From: Desulfuromusa kysingii
GTDB taxonomy: Bacteria > Desulfobacterota > Desulfuromonadia > Desulfuromonadales > Geopsychrobacteraceae
Direction of reading: 5' to 3'
Length of the DNA: 64,000 bases
Assembly (NCBI RefSeq): GCF_900107645.1
Contig: NZ_FNQN01000002.1
Span: 248,001-312,000, forward strand
The notes beneath the pieces were generated by a model. The model had not been told where the DNA came from. It saw nothing but the letters and a program-made list of their open reading frames with translations, and did not search any database. Below are positions 26,576 to 34,731 of this stretch, piece after piece. A program made the translations under genes and the position numbers. Numbering within the stretch: position 1 is the first letter of the stretch; the number at the start of each line of letters is the position of its first letter.

Positions 26576-26727
26576 GAAATGACATTTTAGTCGGAAGAGT
26601 GCAACGACCAAGCGACAAAAGCGACCCCTTTTTAGCCACAGCCGCCAAGCCCTTCCGATACATAAGTTGTCGCCTCATGGGTGAGGTTTTCAGTAGCAGT
26701 GGCTTGTATTTTTAAAAGGGGTTGATC
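26576..26727 (+). promoter_or_regulatory. Structured leader with anti-Shine-Dalgarno element, riboswitch candidate
   Basis: The expected untranslated leader holds several complementary elements. CCCCTTTT at 26625-26632 is an exact 8-base complement of AAAAGGGG at 26714-26721, which is the Shine-Dalgarno sequence of the first gene. TCGGAAG (26591-26597) pairs with CTTCCGA (26652-26658), and GCGACAA (26612-26618) with TTGTCGC (26667-26673); these two helices interleave, so they form a pseudoknot or exclude each other. CCTCA/TGAGG at 26673-26686 is a small hairpin. I do not recognise any known riboswitch class. Upstream, from 26381 to 26540, I see no gene. Confidence 0.45.
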
Positions 26728-27798
26728 ATGCATATTGTACTCTCTTTCAATCAGAGTGTCGCTGAGGAGGACGACCAACCTCCCTCACTCACACATTTCG
26801 ACACTCAGCATCTCCCACAAGATTTCTATGCCGAATGGGATGACATCCAGACGATTCAGGCTGTCGCTTCAGCTCTGGCACAAAAACATCAAGTGACATT
26901 AGTAAACGCCGATCTGGACGCTTTTGAAAAGTTCCGCGCATTGCGACCTGATCTGGTTTTCAATATGGCTGAGGGGCTGTATGGTGGCAGTCGTGAGTCA
27001 CAGATTCCTGCGATGCTGGAGATGCTGCAAATTCCTTATACTGGCAGCGATCCCATCACTCTCGGCATTTGTCTTGATAAACTCCGCACCAAAGAAATCC
27101 TGGCTTATCATCGAATCCCGACTCCGGCCTTCGTCCAGCTCCGTCATGCTGCTGACCTTCCTGCCGATTTCCAGTTTCCGCTGCTGGTGAAACCGGCACT
27201 GGAAGGATCCAGCAAAGGGATCACAGACAAATCATTAGTTCACAATGCAACCGAATTACAGAGGCAGCTTGACGACGTCTGGGCCCACTATCTACAACCG
27301 GTGCTGGTCGAAGAATTCCTCTGTGGTCGTGAATTCACCGTCGCTCTGATTGGTAACGGGACAGCCGTTCAGGTTCTTCCTATTGTCGAGATTGACCTTT
27401 CGACCCTCCCTCCGGGGGCAAATCCGATCTATTCCTACGAAGCCAAATGGCTCTGGGATACCGAAACCGCCCCCTTGCAGATTTTCCATTGTCCGGCACA
27501 GCTTGCGCCGCTCCTACAACGAAAAATCGAAGACCTCTGCCGCAAGGCGTTTTTCCACCTGGGTTGTCGCGACTGGTGCCGTATTGATGTGCGGCTGGAT
27601 ACCGGTGGCCACCCACAGATCATCGAAGTTAATCCGCTTCCGGGGGTTCTGCCTCGGCCGGAGCAGAACAGTTGCTTCCCGAAAGCTGCCCGTGCCGCTG
27701 GATTAAGCTACCCGGAGATGATTCTCAGTGTCGTCACTGCTGCCTGCGAACGACTCGACCTGGTGGAGAAAAATGATGCGCATCGCTGTTTGTTATAA
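26728..27798 (+). CDS. ATP-grasp ligase, D-Ala-D-Ala ligase-like, first of a tandem pair
   Basis: The 356-residue protein is related to D-alanine--D-alanine ligase. It shows an N-terminal strand IVLSFNQSVAEEDD, the LVFNMAEGLYGGSRESQIPAMLE motif that matches the Ddl glycine loop region, LLVKPALEGSSKGI (ATP-binding lysine and Ser loop) and C-terminal IEVNPLPGVLPR, which holds the metal-binding Glu/Asn. It should join two amino or carboxylic substrates using ATP. AAAAGGGG lies six bases upstream. A second paralog follows with overlap, then GNAT and KamA, so peptidoglycan synthesis is unlikely to be its role. Confidence 0.82.
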   Translation: MHIVLSFNQSVAEEDDQPPSLTHFDTQHLPQDFYAEWDDIQTIQAVASALAQKHQVTLVNADLDAFEKFRALRPDLVFNMAEGLYGGSRESQIPAMLEMLQIPYTGSDPITLGICLDKLRTKEILAYHRIPTPAFVQLRHAADLPADFQFPLLVKPALEGSSKGITDKSLVHNATELQRQLDDVWAHYLQPVLVEEFLCGREFTVALIGNGTAVQVLPIVEIDLSTLPPGANPIYSYEAKWLWDTETAPLQIFHCPAQLAPLLQRKIEDLCRKAFFHLGCRDWCRIDVRLDTGGHPQIIEVNPLPGVLPRPEQNSCFPKAARAAGLSYPEMILSVVTAACERLDLVEKNDAHRCLL

Positions 27799-28780
27799 CC
27801 AGACCCCCGAATATTCCAACCACGGAGAGGTTCGTGATCGGATTGCGGATAGAGGTTCCTACGATCAAGCAAAGGCAGTATTACAGGCCCTCCATCAGCT
27901 CGGACATCAGCCGGAACTGATTTCGCTCGCGGACAATTTGATGGATTTTCTCCGCAAGATAGAACGTTTCTCTCCAGATCTCGCCTTCAACCTCTGTGAA
28001 GGATTCTGGGGCAATGCTCATCTGGAGATGAATGTGGCTGGCATTTTTGAACTCCTGCATCTCCCCAGCAGCGGTTCACCACCACTCTGTCTTGGACTGA
28101 CCCAGGATAAATTGCGTAGCAAATCACTATTGCTGCAACACGGCCTGCCCACACCACCATTCTGCGTCGCAAAACTTGGAAACGGGCATCATGACACCGC
28201 TGGTCTAAACTACCCGCTGATTGTCAAGCCGCCCTTTGAAGACGCTTCTCAGGGGATTGAAGCCCTCAGTGTGATCGACACCTCGCAACAACTCAAACAG
28301 CGAATTCAATTTATTCACGATGTCTACCGCCAGCCAGCCCTGATTGAAGAATTCATCGATGGCAGAGAAATCAATGTCGTTATCCTCGGCAGTGAAAACT
28401 TAACCGTACTGCCACCAGCTGAGATCACCTTTGCGCCTGAGTTATCGCGAAAAATCGTCTGTTTTGAGAGTAAATGGGCCCCGCAGAGTCTTGCCTACCG
28501 AGGGACCATCCCCGTCTGTCCGGCAACAATAACATCAGCGGAAACCCGGTTGGTCAACAACGTTGGACAACAGGCTTACAAATTATTTGGCTGCCGTGAC
28601 TACGCTCGGGTCGACATCCGCCTACGCAACCAGATTCCCTATATTCTTGAGGTCAACGCTAACCCAGATATCTCACCAGATGCAGGTTTGGCTTGCGCAG
28701 CCGGCGTCTCAGGATTGACCTACAACCAACTCATTGAACAGATACTGGAATCTGCCAGTCAACGAAAGGAACCGTACTAA
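27776..28780 (+). CDS. ATP-grasp ligase, D-Ala-D-Ala ligase-like, second of a tandem pair
   Basis: The start is one of two adjacent ATGs (27773 or 27776), with GGTGGAG placed 5-8 bases before; it overlaps the previous gene by about 23 bases. The 334-residue protein is a paralog of its neighbour: RIAVCYNQTPEYS, LAFNLCEGFWGNAHLEMN, LIVKPPFEDASQGI, and ILEVNANPDISPD at the C-terminus. The ATP and metal residues are kept, but the putative substrate loop differs from the first ligase, so the two probably act on different substrates or in sequence. The next gene starts within its stop codon. Confidence 0.82.
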   Translation: MRIAVCYNQTPEYSNHGEVRDRIADRGSYDQAKAVLQALHQLGHQPELISLADNLMDFLRKIERFSPDLAFNLCEGFWGNAHLEMNVAGIFELLHLPSSGSPPLCLGLTQDKLRSKSLLLQHGLPTPPFCVAKLGNGHHDTAGLNYPLIVKPPFEDASQGIEALSVIDTSQQLKQRIQFIHDVYRQPALIEEFIDGREINVVILGSENLTVLPPAEITFAPELSRKIVCFESKWAPQSLAYRGTIPVCPATITSAETRLVNNVGQQAYKLFGCRDYARVDIRLRNQIPYILEVNANPDISPDAGLACAAGVSGLTYNQLIEQILESASQRKEPY

Positions 28781-29256
28781 TGCACAAGCTACAACCTGCT
28801 GACATGTCAGAGTTGAAGGGTATCCTCAACCGACTCAGAAAGATTGATGTGTTTACATCGTCAGAAGTTGAATGTGCCGTTGAACTGCTACAGATCGTCC
28901 TTGATCAGCCAGAACAACGCGATTATCAGGTCCTGGTCACAAGCAATGATGACCGCCCCGTGGGATATATCCTTTATGGGCCTATTCCACTGACTGACGG
29001 TAACTTTGACATCTACTGGATCGCCACCGATCCAAAGATCCATGGTAAAGGATTCGGCCGTGAATTAATCGAGTCAGCCGAGTTTGATATGCAACAGCAA
29101 GGTGCTCGTATGATCTGTCTGGAGACATCCTCCAAAGAAGCATATCTCAAAACCCGTAATTTTTATGAAAAGTCCGGCTACCGGAAAGAATCGGTCATTG
29201 CCGATTTCTATAACCCGGGAGACGACCGGATCACCTATATCAAACGTTTTTCCTAA
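28780..29256 (+). CDS. GNAT-family acetyltransferase of the KamA operon
   Basis: The 158-residue protein has a clear GNAT core: IYWIATDPKIHGKGFGRELIESAEF at about residues 84-108 includes the acetyl-CoA loop, and FYEKSGYRKESVIADFY follows. Its ATG overlaps the previous stop (TAATG), so it is translationally coupled to the ligase. It may acetylate an amino group made by the neighbouring enzymes. It is much shorter than AblB, the beta-lysine acetyltransferase of methanogens, and cannot be called that. Confidence 0.85.
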   Translation: MHKLQPADMSELKGILNRLRKIDVFTSSEVECAVELLQIVLDQPEQRDYQVLVTSNDDRPVGYILYGPIPLTDGNFDIYWIATDPKIHGKGFGRELIESAEFDMQQQGARMICLETSSKEAYLKTRNFYEKSGYRKESVIADFYNPGDDRITYIKRFS

Positions 29257-29270
29257 CGCGGAGATCAGTT

Positions 29271-30359
29271 ATGGAATCCTGGCAAAAAATTTTGCAAAAC
29301 AGTTTAACAGAACCGACAGCAATAGCTGCACGTTTCGGCATTGATCCGGCCCCCTTACTCACCGTCGCTGAACGCTACCCGATGCGGATCAACCCTTACT
29401 ATCTGGGTTTGATCCAAACAATGGGTGACCCCATCTGGAAGCAGGCCGTACCCGACGAACAGGAGCTACAAGATCAGGTCTGCCATGTTGACCCTCTCAA
29501 TGAAGAAAATCAAAGCCCGATTCCTAATCTGGTGCATCGTTACCCCGATCGTGTCCTCTTCATGATCAGCTCAACCTGTGCCATGTACTGCCGCTTCTGC
29601 ACTCGTAAACGGAAGGTTGGTTGTGCCAATATGGCGATCAACGCAGAGAGTATTGATGCCGGCATTGATTATATCCGTGAGCACCGTGAAATTCGCGATG
29701 TTATCCTTTCTGGTGGCGACCCGCTGCTACGTAGTGATGCCAGCCTTGACAATATTCTCAGTCGCCTCAGGGCGATCCCACATCTTGAGATTATCCGCAT
29801 CGGCTCCAGAATCCCTGTGGTTCTACCGCAAAGGATCACTCCGAGCCTGGTGCGGGTATTGAAGCGCTATCATCCACTCTACATCAACACCCATTTCAAT
29901 CATCCTGATGAGATTACTCCACAATCAGCGAAAGCCTGCGCCCGGCTAGCCAATGCGGGCATCCCTCTGGGGAATCAAACCGTTTTGATGCGCGGGGTTA
30001 ATGATAATCCTTTGGTCATGCGACGACTGATGCAGCGCTTGTTGATGATCCGAGTCCGCCCTTACTACATTTATCAGGCCGATCAAGTTCAGGGGACGGA
30101 TCATTTCCGCACCAGCGTCGAAGAGGGTTTGGAAATTATGCGCGCTTTGCGTGGCTACACCTCGGGAATGGCAGTACCAACCTATGTCATTGATGCCCCC
30201 GGTGGCGGTGGCAAGATCCCCTTACTTCCTGACTATCTCCAGCAACTTGGCAGCGATGTTGTGCTGAAAAATTACCTTGGCGACGTCTATCATTACACCA
30301 ACGCCGAACCAGCTAAACCAGCAGAGCAGTTGGAGTGGCAACAAGTGGTAGGCAGTTAG
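29271..30359 (+). CDS. kamA: Lysine 2,3-aminomutase-like radical SAM enzyme
   Basis: The 362-residue protein has the radical SAM cluster motif as Cys103, Cys107 and Cys110 (CAMYCRFCTRKRK), a GGDPLL motif, and the PLP lysine Lys315 in APGGGGK. Two aspartates that bind the side-chain amine of lysine in the Clostridium subterminale enzyme, Asp293 and Asp330, align with Asp271 and Asp308, all with the same offset of 22 as Lys337/Lys315. This points to L-lysine converted to L-beta-lysine, not to glutamate as substrate. It is longer in the C-terminus than EpmB. It has a good ribosome site and lies 14 bases after the GNAT gene. Confidence 0.85.
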   Translation: MESWQKILQNSLTEPTAIAARFGIDPAPLLTVAERYPMRINPYYLGLIQTMGDPIWKQAVPDEQELQDQVCHVDPLNEENQSPIPNLVHRYPDRVLFMISSTCAMYCRFCTRKRKVGCANMAINAESIDAGIDYIREHREIRDVILSGGDPLLRSDASLDNILSRLRAIPHLEIIRIGSRIPVVLPQRITPSLVRVLKRYHPLYINTHFNHPDEITPQSAKACARLANAGIPLGNQTVLMRGVNDNPLVMRRLMQRLLMIRVRPYYIYQADQVQGTDHFRTSVEEGLEIMRALRGYTSGMAVPTYVIDAPGGGGKIPLLPDYLQQLGSDVVLKNYLGDVYHYTNAEPAKPAEQLEWQQVVGS

Positions 30360-30383
30360 GGAATTCACTAAGGAGCACGGCAT

Positions 30384-32129
30384 ATGTTTAGAATACGGCG
30401 TCTTTTCGACACTCGGCTCTCCTCTGATCAGAGGGTCATGGAACAGGTTCAGGGAATTCTTCGCGAACAATTCCCCGGCTTGAGCGACAAGGACGTGAAC
30501 AAATTGCCACAACAATTAGAGAACCCGCTCAAGCATAAATTTCGTGCCGTCCTCTATGTTGCTGAAGGAGTCCGTAGTGGGGTCAAGGGATTTGCCTTGC
30601 TGCTGCATGAACCGCAGCTAGGCTTCGACTATCTCGATTACATTTCAGCAGCGACCAACATGACTGGCCGAGGTATTGGTGGGGCTCTCTATGAACGGCT
30701 GCGCGCCGATGCGACCGCCTGGAGCAGTCGGGGGATATTTTTTGAATGCCTGCCGGATGATCCAGAACTCTGCAAAAGCCCCAAGCATCGGGCCCAGAAC
30801 CGGTCTCGACTTAAATTCTATGAACAGTACGGTGCTCGACCAATCAATGGAACCGCCTATGAAACCCCGGTCAAACCGGGAGATGACAGCCCTCCCTACC
30901 TGGTCTTCGACCCCTTGGGGAGTCAAGAACCACTGAACCAAAACCATGCTCAAGTCATAGTTCGGGCCATTCTAGAGCGCAAATATCAGCAACATTGTCC
31001 GCCGGAATATATCGAGAAGGTCGTTCATTCTTTCACTGACAACCCGGTACAGATTCGTCCTCCCCGTTATCTGAATCCCGAAACCTGCAAACCACCACAG
31101 CACAGAGAACTCCCTGAGGATGAAAAGATTATCCTCGTTGTGAATGACCAGCATGATATTCACCATATTCGTGAGCGCGGCTATGTTGAAGCTCCAGTCC
31201 GAATCCGGGCGATTACCCGCAAACTTTTACCCACCGGGATGTTCCGCGAGATCAGAGCGAAGCGCCATCCAGAAAAGATGCTTAAGCGCGTTCATGATCA
31301 GGGTTTTATCCGCTACTTAAAAGCCGTTTGTTTGCATTTCCCCGAGGGGAAATCCGTTTACCCTTACGTCTTTCCGATTCGCAATCAAGCCCGTCCTCCG
31401 GTGGATCGTGCGATTCGTGCAGGCTATTACTGCATCGATACCTTTACACCGCTAACTGCCAATGCTTATCCGGCAAGCCGACGTGCCGTTGATTGTGCCC
31501 TGACTGCCGCCAACAGCCTACTGGGGAGACAACGCCTCGCCTACGCCTTGGTCCGTCCACCGGGACACCATGCAGAGCGCAGGTCTTACGGAGGCTTTTG
31601 CTATTTTAACTCCACAGCGGTAGCAGCTGAGTTTCTCTCTGCCCATGGGCGCGTTGCCGTGCTCGATATCGACTATCACCACGGCAATGGTACGCAGGAT
31701 ATTTTTTATCGTCGCGCCGATGTTCTCACTCTCTCTATCCATGGGCACCCCCGCTTCGCGTATCCCTACTTTACCGGCTTCGATGACGAAATGGGCGAAG
31801 GTGAAGGACTGAAATATAATCAAAACTACCCCCTTCAAGAGGAGTTAGAAGGGGGAGGATATCGGAAAATTTTGTCTCAGGCATTACAACGCGTCAACAA
31901 GTTCAAGCCACAATTCTTCATCATTGCCCTCGGTCTGGACACTGCCAAAGGGGATCCAACCGGAACCTGGAGCCTGAATGGGGAAGATTTCTTTGCCAAT
32001 GGTCTACTTATCGGGAAATTACATCTGCCAACACTGGTGGTCCAGGAGGGAGGGTATGATAGTCGGGCACTAGGAAGCAACGCTCGACAGTTTTTCCAAG
32101 GGCTCTGGGCTGGAACTTTTCTGGAATAA
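30384..32129 (+). CDS. GNAT - histone deacetylase-family fusion protein
   Basis: The 581-residue protein joins two opposite activities. Residues about 50-160 form a GNAT-type domain with the acetyl-CoA loop GRGIGGALYERL. Residues about 250-575 form an HDAC / acetylpolyamine amidohydrolase domain with every catalytic residue present: His395-His396 in RPPGHHAER, zinc ligands Asp430 and His432 in DIDYHHGNGT, Asp519 in GLDTAKGDP, and the transition-state Tyr558 in EGGYD. A small amine is more likely than a protein as substrate. It is the last gene of the operon, starting 24 bases after kamA with AAGGAG eight bases before ATG. Confidence 0.85.
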   Translation: MFRIRRLFDTRLSSDQRVMEQVQGILREQFPGLSDKDVNKLPQQLENPLKHKFRAVLYVAEGVRSGVKGFALLLHEPQLGFDYLDYISAATNMTGRGIGGALYERLRADATAWSSRGIFFECLPDDPELCKSPKHRAQNRSRLKFYEQYGARPINGTAYETPVKPGDDSPPYLVFDPLGSQEPLNQNHAQVIVRAILERKYQQHCPPEYIEKVVHSFTDNPVQIRPPRYLNPETCKPPQHRELPEDEKIILVVNDQHDIHHIRERGYVEAPVRIRAITRKLLPTGMFREIRAKRHPEKMLKRVHDQGFIRYLKAVCLHFPEGKSVYPYVFPIRNQARPPVDRAIRAGYYCIDTFTPLTANAYPASRRAVDCALTAANSLLGRQRLAYALVRPPGHHAERRSYGGFCYFNSTAVAAEFLSAHGRVAVLDIDYHHGNGTQDIFYRRADVLTLSIHGHPRFAYPYFTGFDDEMGEGEGLKYNQNYPLQEELEGGGYRKILSQALQRVNKFKPQFFIIALGLDTAKGDPTGTWSLNGEDFFANGLLIGKLHLPTLVVQEGGYDSRALGSNARQFFQGLWAGTFLE

Positions 32130-32310
32130 TAGGTTGACGATTTCCTCTACCGCTACTAACTTGAAACTGTGCTGCAAACAAGAGTTATGGATTGGGCGTA
32201 ATTGATTTGTGCAACGTCCCATTCATCACCGCCCTGTTGACAGGGACTCAATCTTCTTACATCCGTCTTTTGGCCCTTTTGTATGGGCAATAAAGATCAA
32301 GGAGAGCTAA

Positions 32311-32340
32311 ATGAAGAACATCGAGCTGCATAATGAATAA
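32311..32340 (+). CDS. Nine-codon leader ORF overlapping the ptsP start
   Basis: ATG at 32311 follows a strong AAGGAGAG (32299-32306) and reads nine codons (MKNIELHNE) to TAA at 32338-32340. The ptsP ATG at 32333 lies inside its last codons in another frame. ptsP itself has only a weak GAG. The layout is typical of translational coupling, where ribosomes ending the leader reinitiate at ptsP. It could also be an accident of a misplaced ribosome site. Confidence 0.35.
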   Translation: MKNIELHNE

Positions 32341-34582
32341 TTCCCTCAGCCTGCTGAAAAAAATTGTTCAAGAAGCGGCGTCTTTAGCTTCTCCATCCAA
32401 GCAGATGGTCTACATTGTTTCAGCCGTGCGTGCGGCAATGCAGGTGAGTGTCTGCAGCCTCTTCATCGCGGATGAGACAAATGTCCTCACCCTGACGGCG
32501 ACTGATGGCCTTGATCCCGCAGCTGTCGGAAAAGTGAAATTAACCTATGGAGAGGGCTTGGTCGGCACCATCGCCCGCAATAGCCATCCGCTGAACATTG
32601 AAGATGCATCAAAACATCCCGGTTACCGCTACTTTCCTGAAACCCAGGAGGAACAATACCAGGCATTTCTGGGAGTCCCCTTGGTTCATTTACGCCGTCT
32701 GGTCGGAGTTCTGGTGGTGCAGGAAAGTCAGCGCCGCAAATTTACAGACGATGAAGAAGCGTTTCTACTCACGATCGCAGCACAGTTAGCCGCCACTTTA
32801 TCGCTGGATCAGAGTCATTCCTGGGTCGATATGACTGCGCAAGATAATCAGTCGATGCAACGTGTCCTCGGAGTGAAAGGGGCCATAGGGATCGCTTCTG
32901 GTGTGATTCACCTCTTGAGCGAAGATTCTCTGGAGCAGGTTGCTGATCAGGAATGCAAGAACATTGATGCTGAGATTGATAAGTTTCATACGGCACTACA
33001 GCAATGTCAATATGAAATAGATCAAGGATCACTAGCTCTTAAAGACTCCCTATCCGGGGATATAGCGACCATATTTACCGCCTATAAAATGTTGCTCGAA
33101 AGTAAGGAACTGATCGACGACGTAGAACGAGGGATTCGCCAGGGGAATTGGGCTCAAGGGGCGTTGCGAGCTGCGATCAGCCAGTATGCTGACCTCTTTG
33201 GCAATATGGAAGATCCTTACCTGCGCTCGCGGTCTGAAGACGTTTGGAACATTGGCAACAAACTCCACTCTAAACTTCATGGGCGAAAAACAGCGGTCAG
33301 CCAAGATCAGAACCTGATCCTAGCGGGCGACTTGATCAGCATTACCGACATAGCCCGCTATAAACGTGAACAGTTGGTAGGGATCCTCTGCCAGACAGGC
33401 TCAAGCCTTTCCCATACTGCCGTCCTTGCCAACGCTCTCGGTCTACCAGCAGTTATGGGAACCGGAAAAATCAAGAACCTGCAACAGGGAATTCCCGCCA
33501 TCCTAGATGGCTATCAAGGGCAGGTGATTTTATACCCGTCTCAGGAAGTCCTCAGTGAATATCAGAAGCTCGCCAGTCGCGAGAAAAATTTATTTACAGA
33601 ACTGGAAGGACTGAAAGAACAGCCGGCAATCACTCCAGATGGTCACAGGGTTCACCTCTATGCGAACACGGGACTGATGGCCGATATCTCACCCGGTCTG
33701 AAGCGTGGCGCTGAAGGGATTGGCTTATACCGCTCAGAAATCCCTTTTATGATCCATGAGAATTTCCCTACAGAAGAAGAACAACGGCTGATTTATCGCC
33801 ATGTTCTAAACACATACGAGGGAAAACCAGTCACCCTCCGCACGTTAGATATCGGCGGCGACAAAGCCCTCCCCTATTTCCACTTTTCTGAGGAAAACTC
33901 CTACCTCGGTTGGCGGGGTATTCGCTTCACCCTTGATAATCGTCCCATTTTCATGACCCAGATACGCGCCATGTTACGTGCATCAGAAGGGCTCGACAAT
34001 CTCCATATCCTGTTACCGATGGTCAGCCGGGTCGATGAACTTGACGCTTTCAATCTTTTACTTGAAGATGCCTGCACCCAGCTCAAGCTGGAAGGCTACC
34101 AAGTCAAACGCCCCCCTGTGGGCATCATGGTTGAAGTCCCTGCGGCAGTCAATTTGCTCCCCTTCTTTGCCAGTCGCATCAATTTTATCTCGATCGGATC
34201 AAATGATTTGACCCAGTACCTGCTGGCTTTGGATCGGAACAACTCCCGCGTTTCGCACCTTTTTGATAATTTACATCCGGCAGTGTTGCAGGAGATCTAT
34301 CGCATTGTACAACTGTGCCGCACGATTCATCTTCCCGTCAGTCTTTGTGGCGAAATGGCAGCCGATCCTCTGGCCGTTATCCTGCTGCTAGGGATGAAAA
34401 TTGAAGCCTTAAGTATGAGCGCCTACAATTTATCGAAAGTCAAATGGCTCATCCGCACCATGCCGGTCAAAGTTGCCGAGGAAACTCTGCAGAAAGCATT
34501 GACCATGGAAAGTGAAGTGCAGATTCGGGAACTGACCAAAGGAGTACTGATCAAGCATAAACTCGGAAAACTGGTGCACTAA
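32333..34582 (+). CDS. ptsP: PtsP-type phosphoenolpyruvate-protein phosphotransferase with GAF domain
   Basis: The 749-residue protein has an N-terminal GAF domain (residues 1-155), an enzyme I N-terminal helical region, the phosphohistidine domain with His361 in TGSSLSHTAVLAN, and a C-terminal PEP-binding barrel with GAEGIGLYRSEIPFM, FISIGSNDLTQYLLALDR and SLCGEMAADP. PtsP (EI-Ntr) takes phosphate from PEP and passes it to NPr in the nitrogen PTS; the GAF domain senses a small ligand such as glutamine. No NPr gene is in this window. Upstream, 32232-32245 is a CCCTGT/ACAGGG dyad of unknown meaning. Confidence 0.9.
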   Translation: MNNSLSLLKKIVQEAASLASPSKQMVYIVSAVRAAMQVSVCSLFIADETNVLTLTATDGLDPAAVGKVKLTYGEGLVGTIARNSHPLNIEDASKHPGYRYFPETQEEQYQAFLGVPLVHLRRLVGVLVVQESQRRKFTDDEEAFLLTIAAQLAATLSLDQSHSWVDMTAQDNQSMQRVLGVKGAIGIASGVIHLLSEDSLEQVADQECKNIDAEIDKFHTALQQCQYEIDQGSLALKDSLSGDIATIFTAYKMLLESKELIDDVERGIRQGNWAQGALRAAISQYADLFGNMEDPYLRSRSEDVWNIGNKLHSKLHGRKTAVSQDQNLILAGDLISITDIARYKREQLVGILCQTGSSLSHTAVLANALGLPAVMGTGKIKNLQQGIPAILDGYQGQVILYPSQEVLSEYQKLASREKNLFTELEGLKEQPAITPDGHRVHLYANTGLMADISPGLKRGAEGIGLYRSEIPFMIHENFPTEEEQRLIYRHVLNTYEGKPVTLRTLDIGGDKALPYFHFSEENSYLGWRGIRFTLDNRPIFMTQIRAMLRASEGLDNLHILLPMVSRVDELDAFNLLLEDACTQLKLEGYQVKRPPVGIMVEVPAAVNLLPFFASRINFISIGSNDLTQYLLALDRNNSRVSHLFDNLHPAVLQEIYRIVQLCRTIHLPVSLCGEMAADPLAVILLLGMKIEALSMSAYNLSKVKWLIRTMPVKVAEETLQKALTMESEVQIRELTKGVLIKHKLGKLVH

Positions 34583-34596
34583 AACCATGGCAACAG

Positions 34597-34663
34597 TCCA
34601 GCGGTGGATTTTTTGTGGGGGCGAGAAAAGTCCGTGGATGACAAGAGTCAACTTTTCTCGCCC
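34597..34663 (+). terminator. Terminator region after ptsP
   Basis: A short TCCA/TGGA hairpin followed by six T (34597-34614) comes 15 bases after the ptsP stop. It is followed by a perfect 13-bp stem, GGGCGAGAAAAGT at 34619-34631 with ACTTTTCTCGCCC at 34651-34663, with a 19-base loop and no T run. Together they probably end ptsP transcripts and may block read-through from the convergent cytochrome gene. Confidence 0.45.
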
Positions 34664-34731
34664 TGTTCAGTAAAGACACAATCTGCTGAATTAGATGCTG
34701 AGAGCACCTAGATCAGTTGCAGAAGTCGCTA

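Noticed and set aside
29271-30359. KamA homolog as EpmB, the EF-P lysine-modifying enzyme
   Set aside because: It keeps both lysine-substrate aspartates and the longer KamA C-terminus, no epmA is nearby, and the EF-P-like factor in this window has Arg33 rather than a modifiable lysine.
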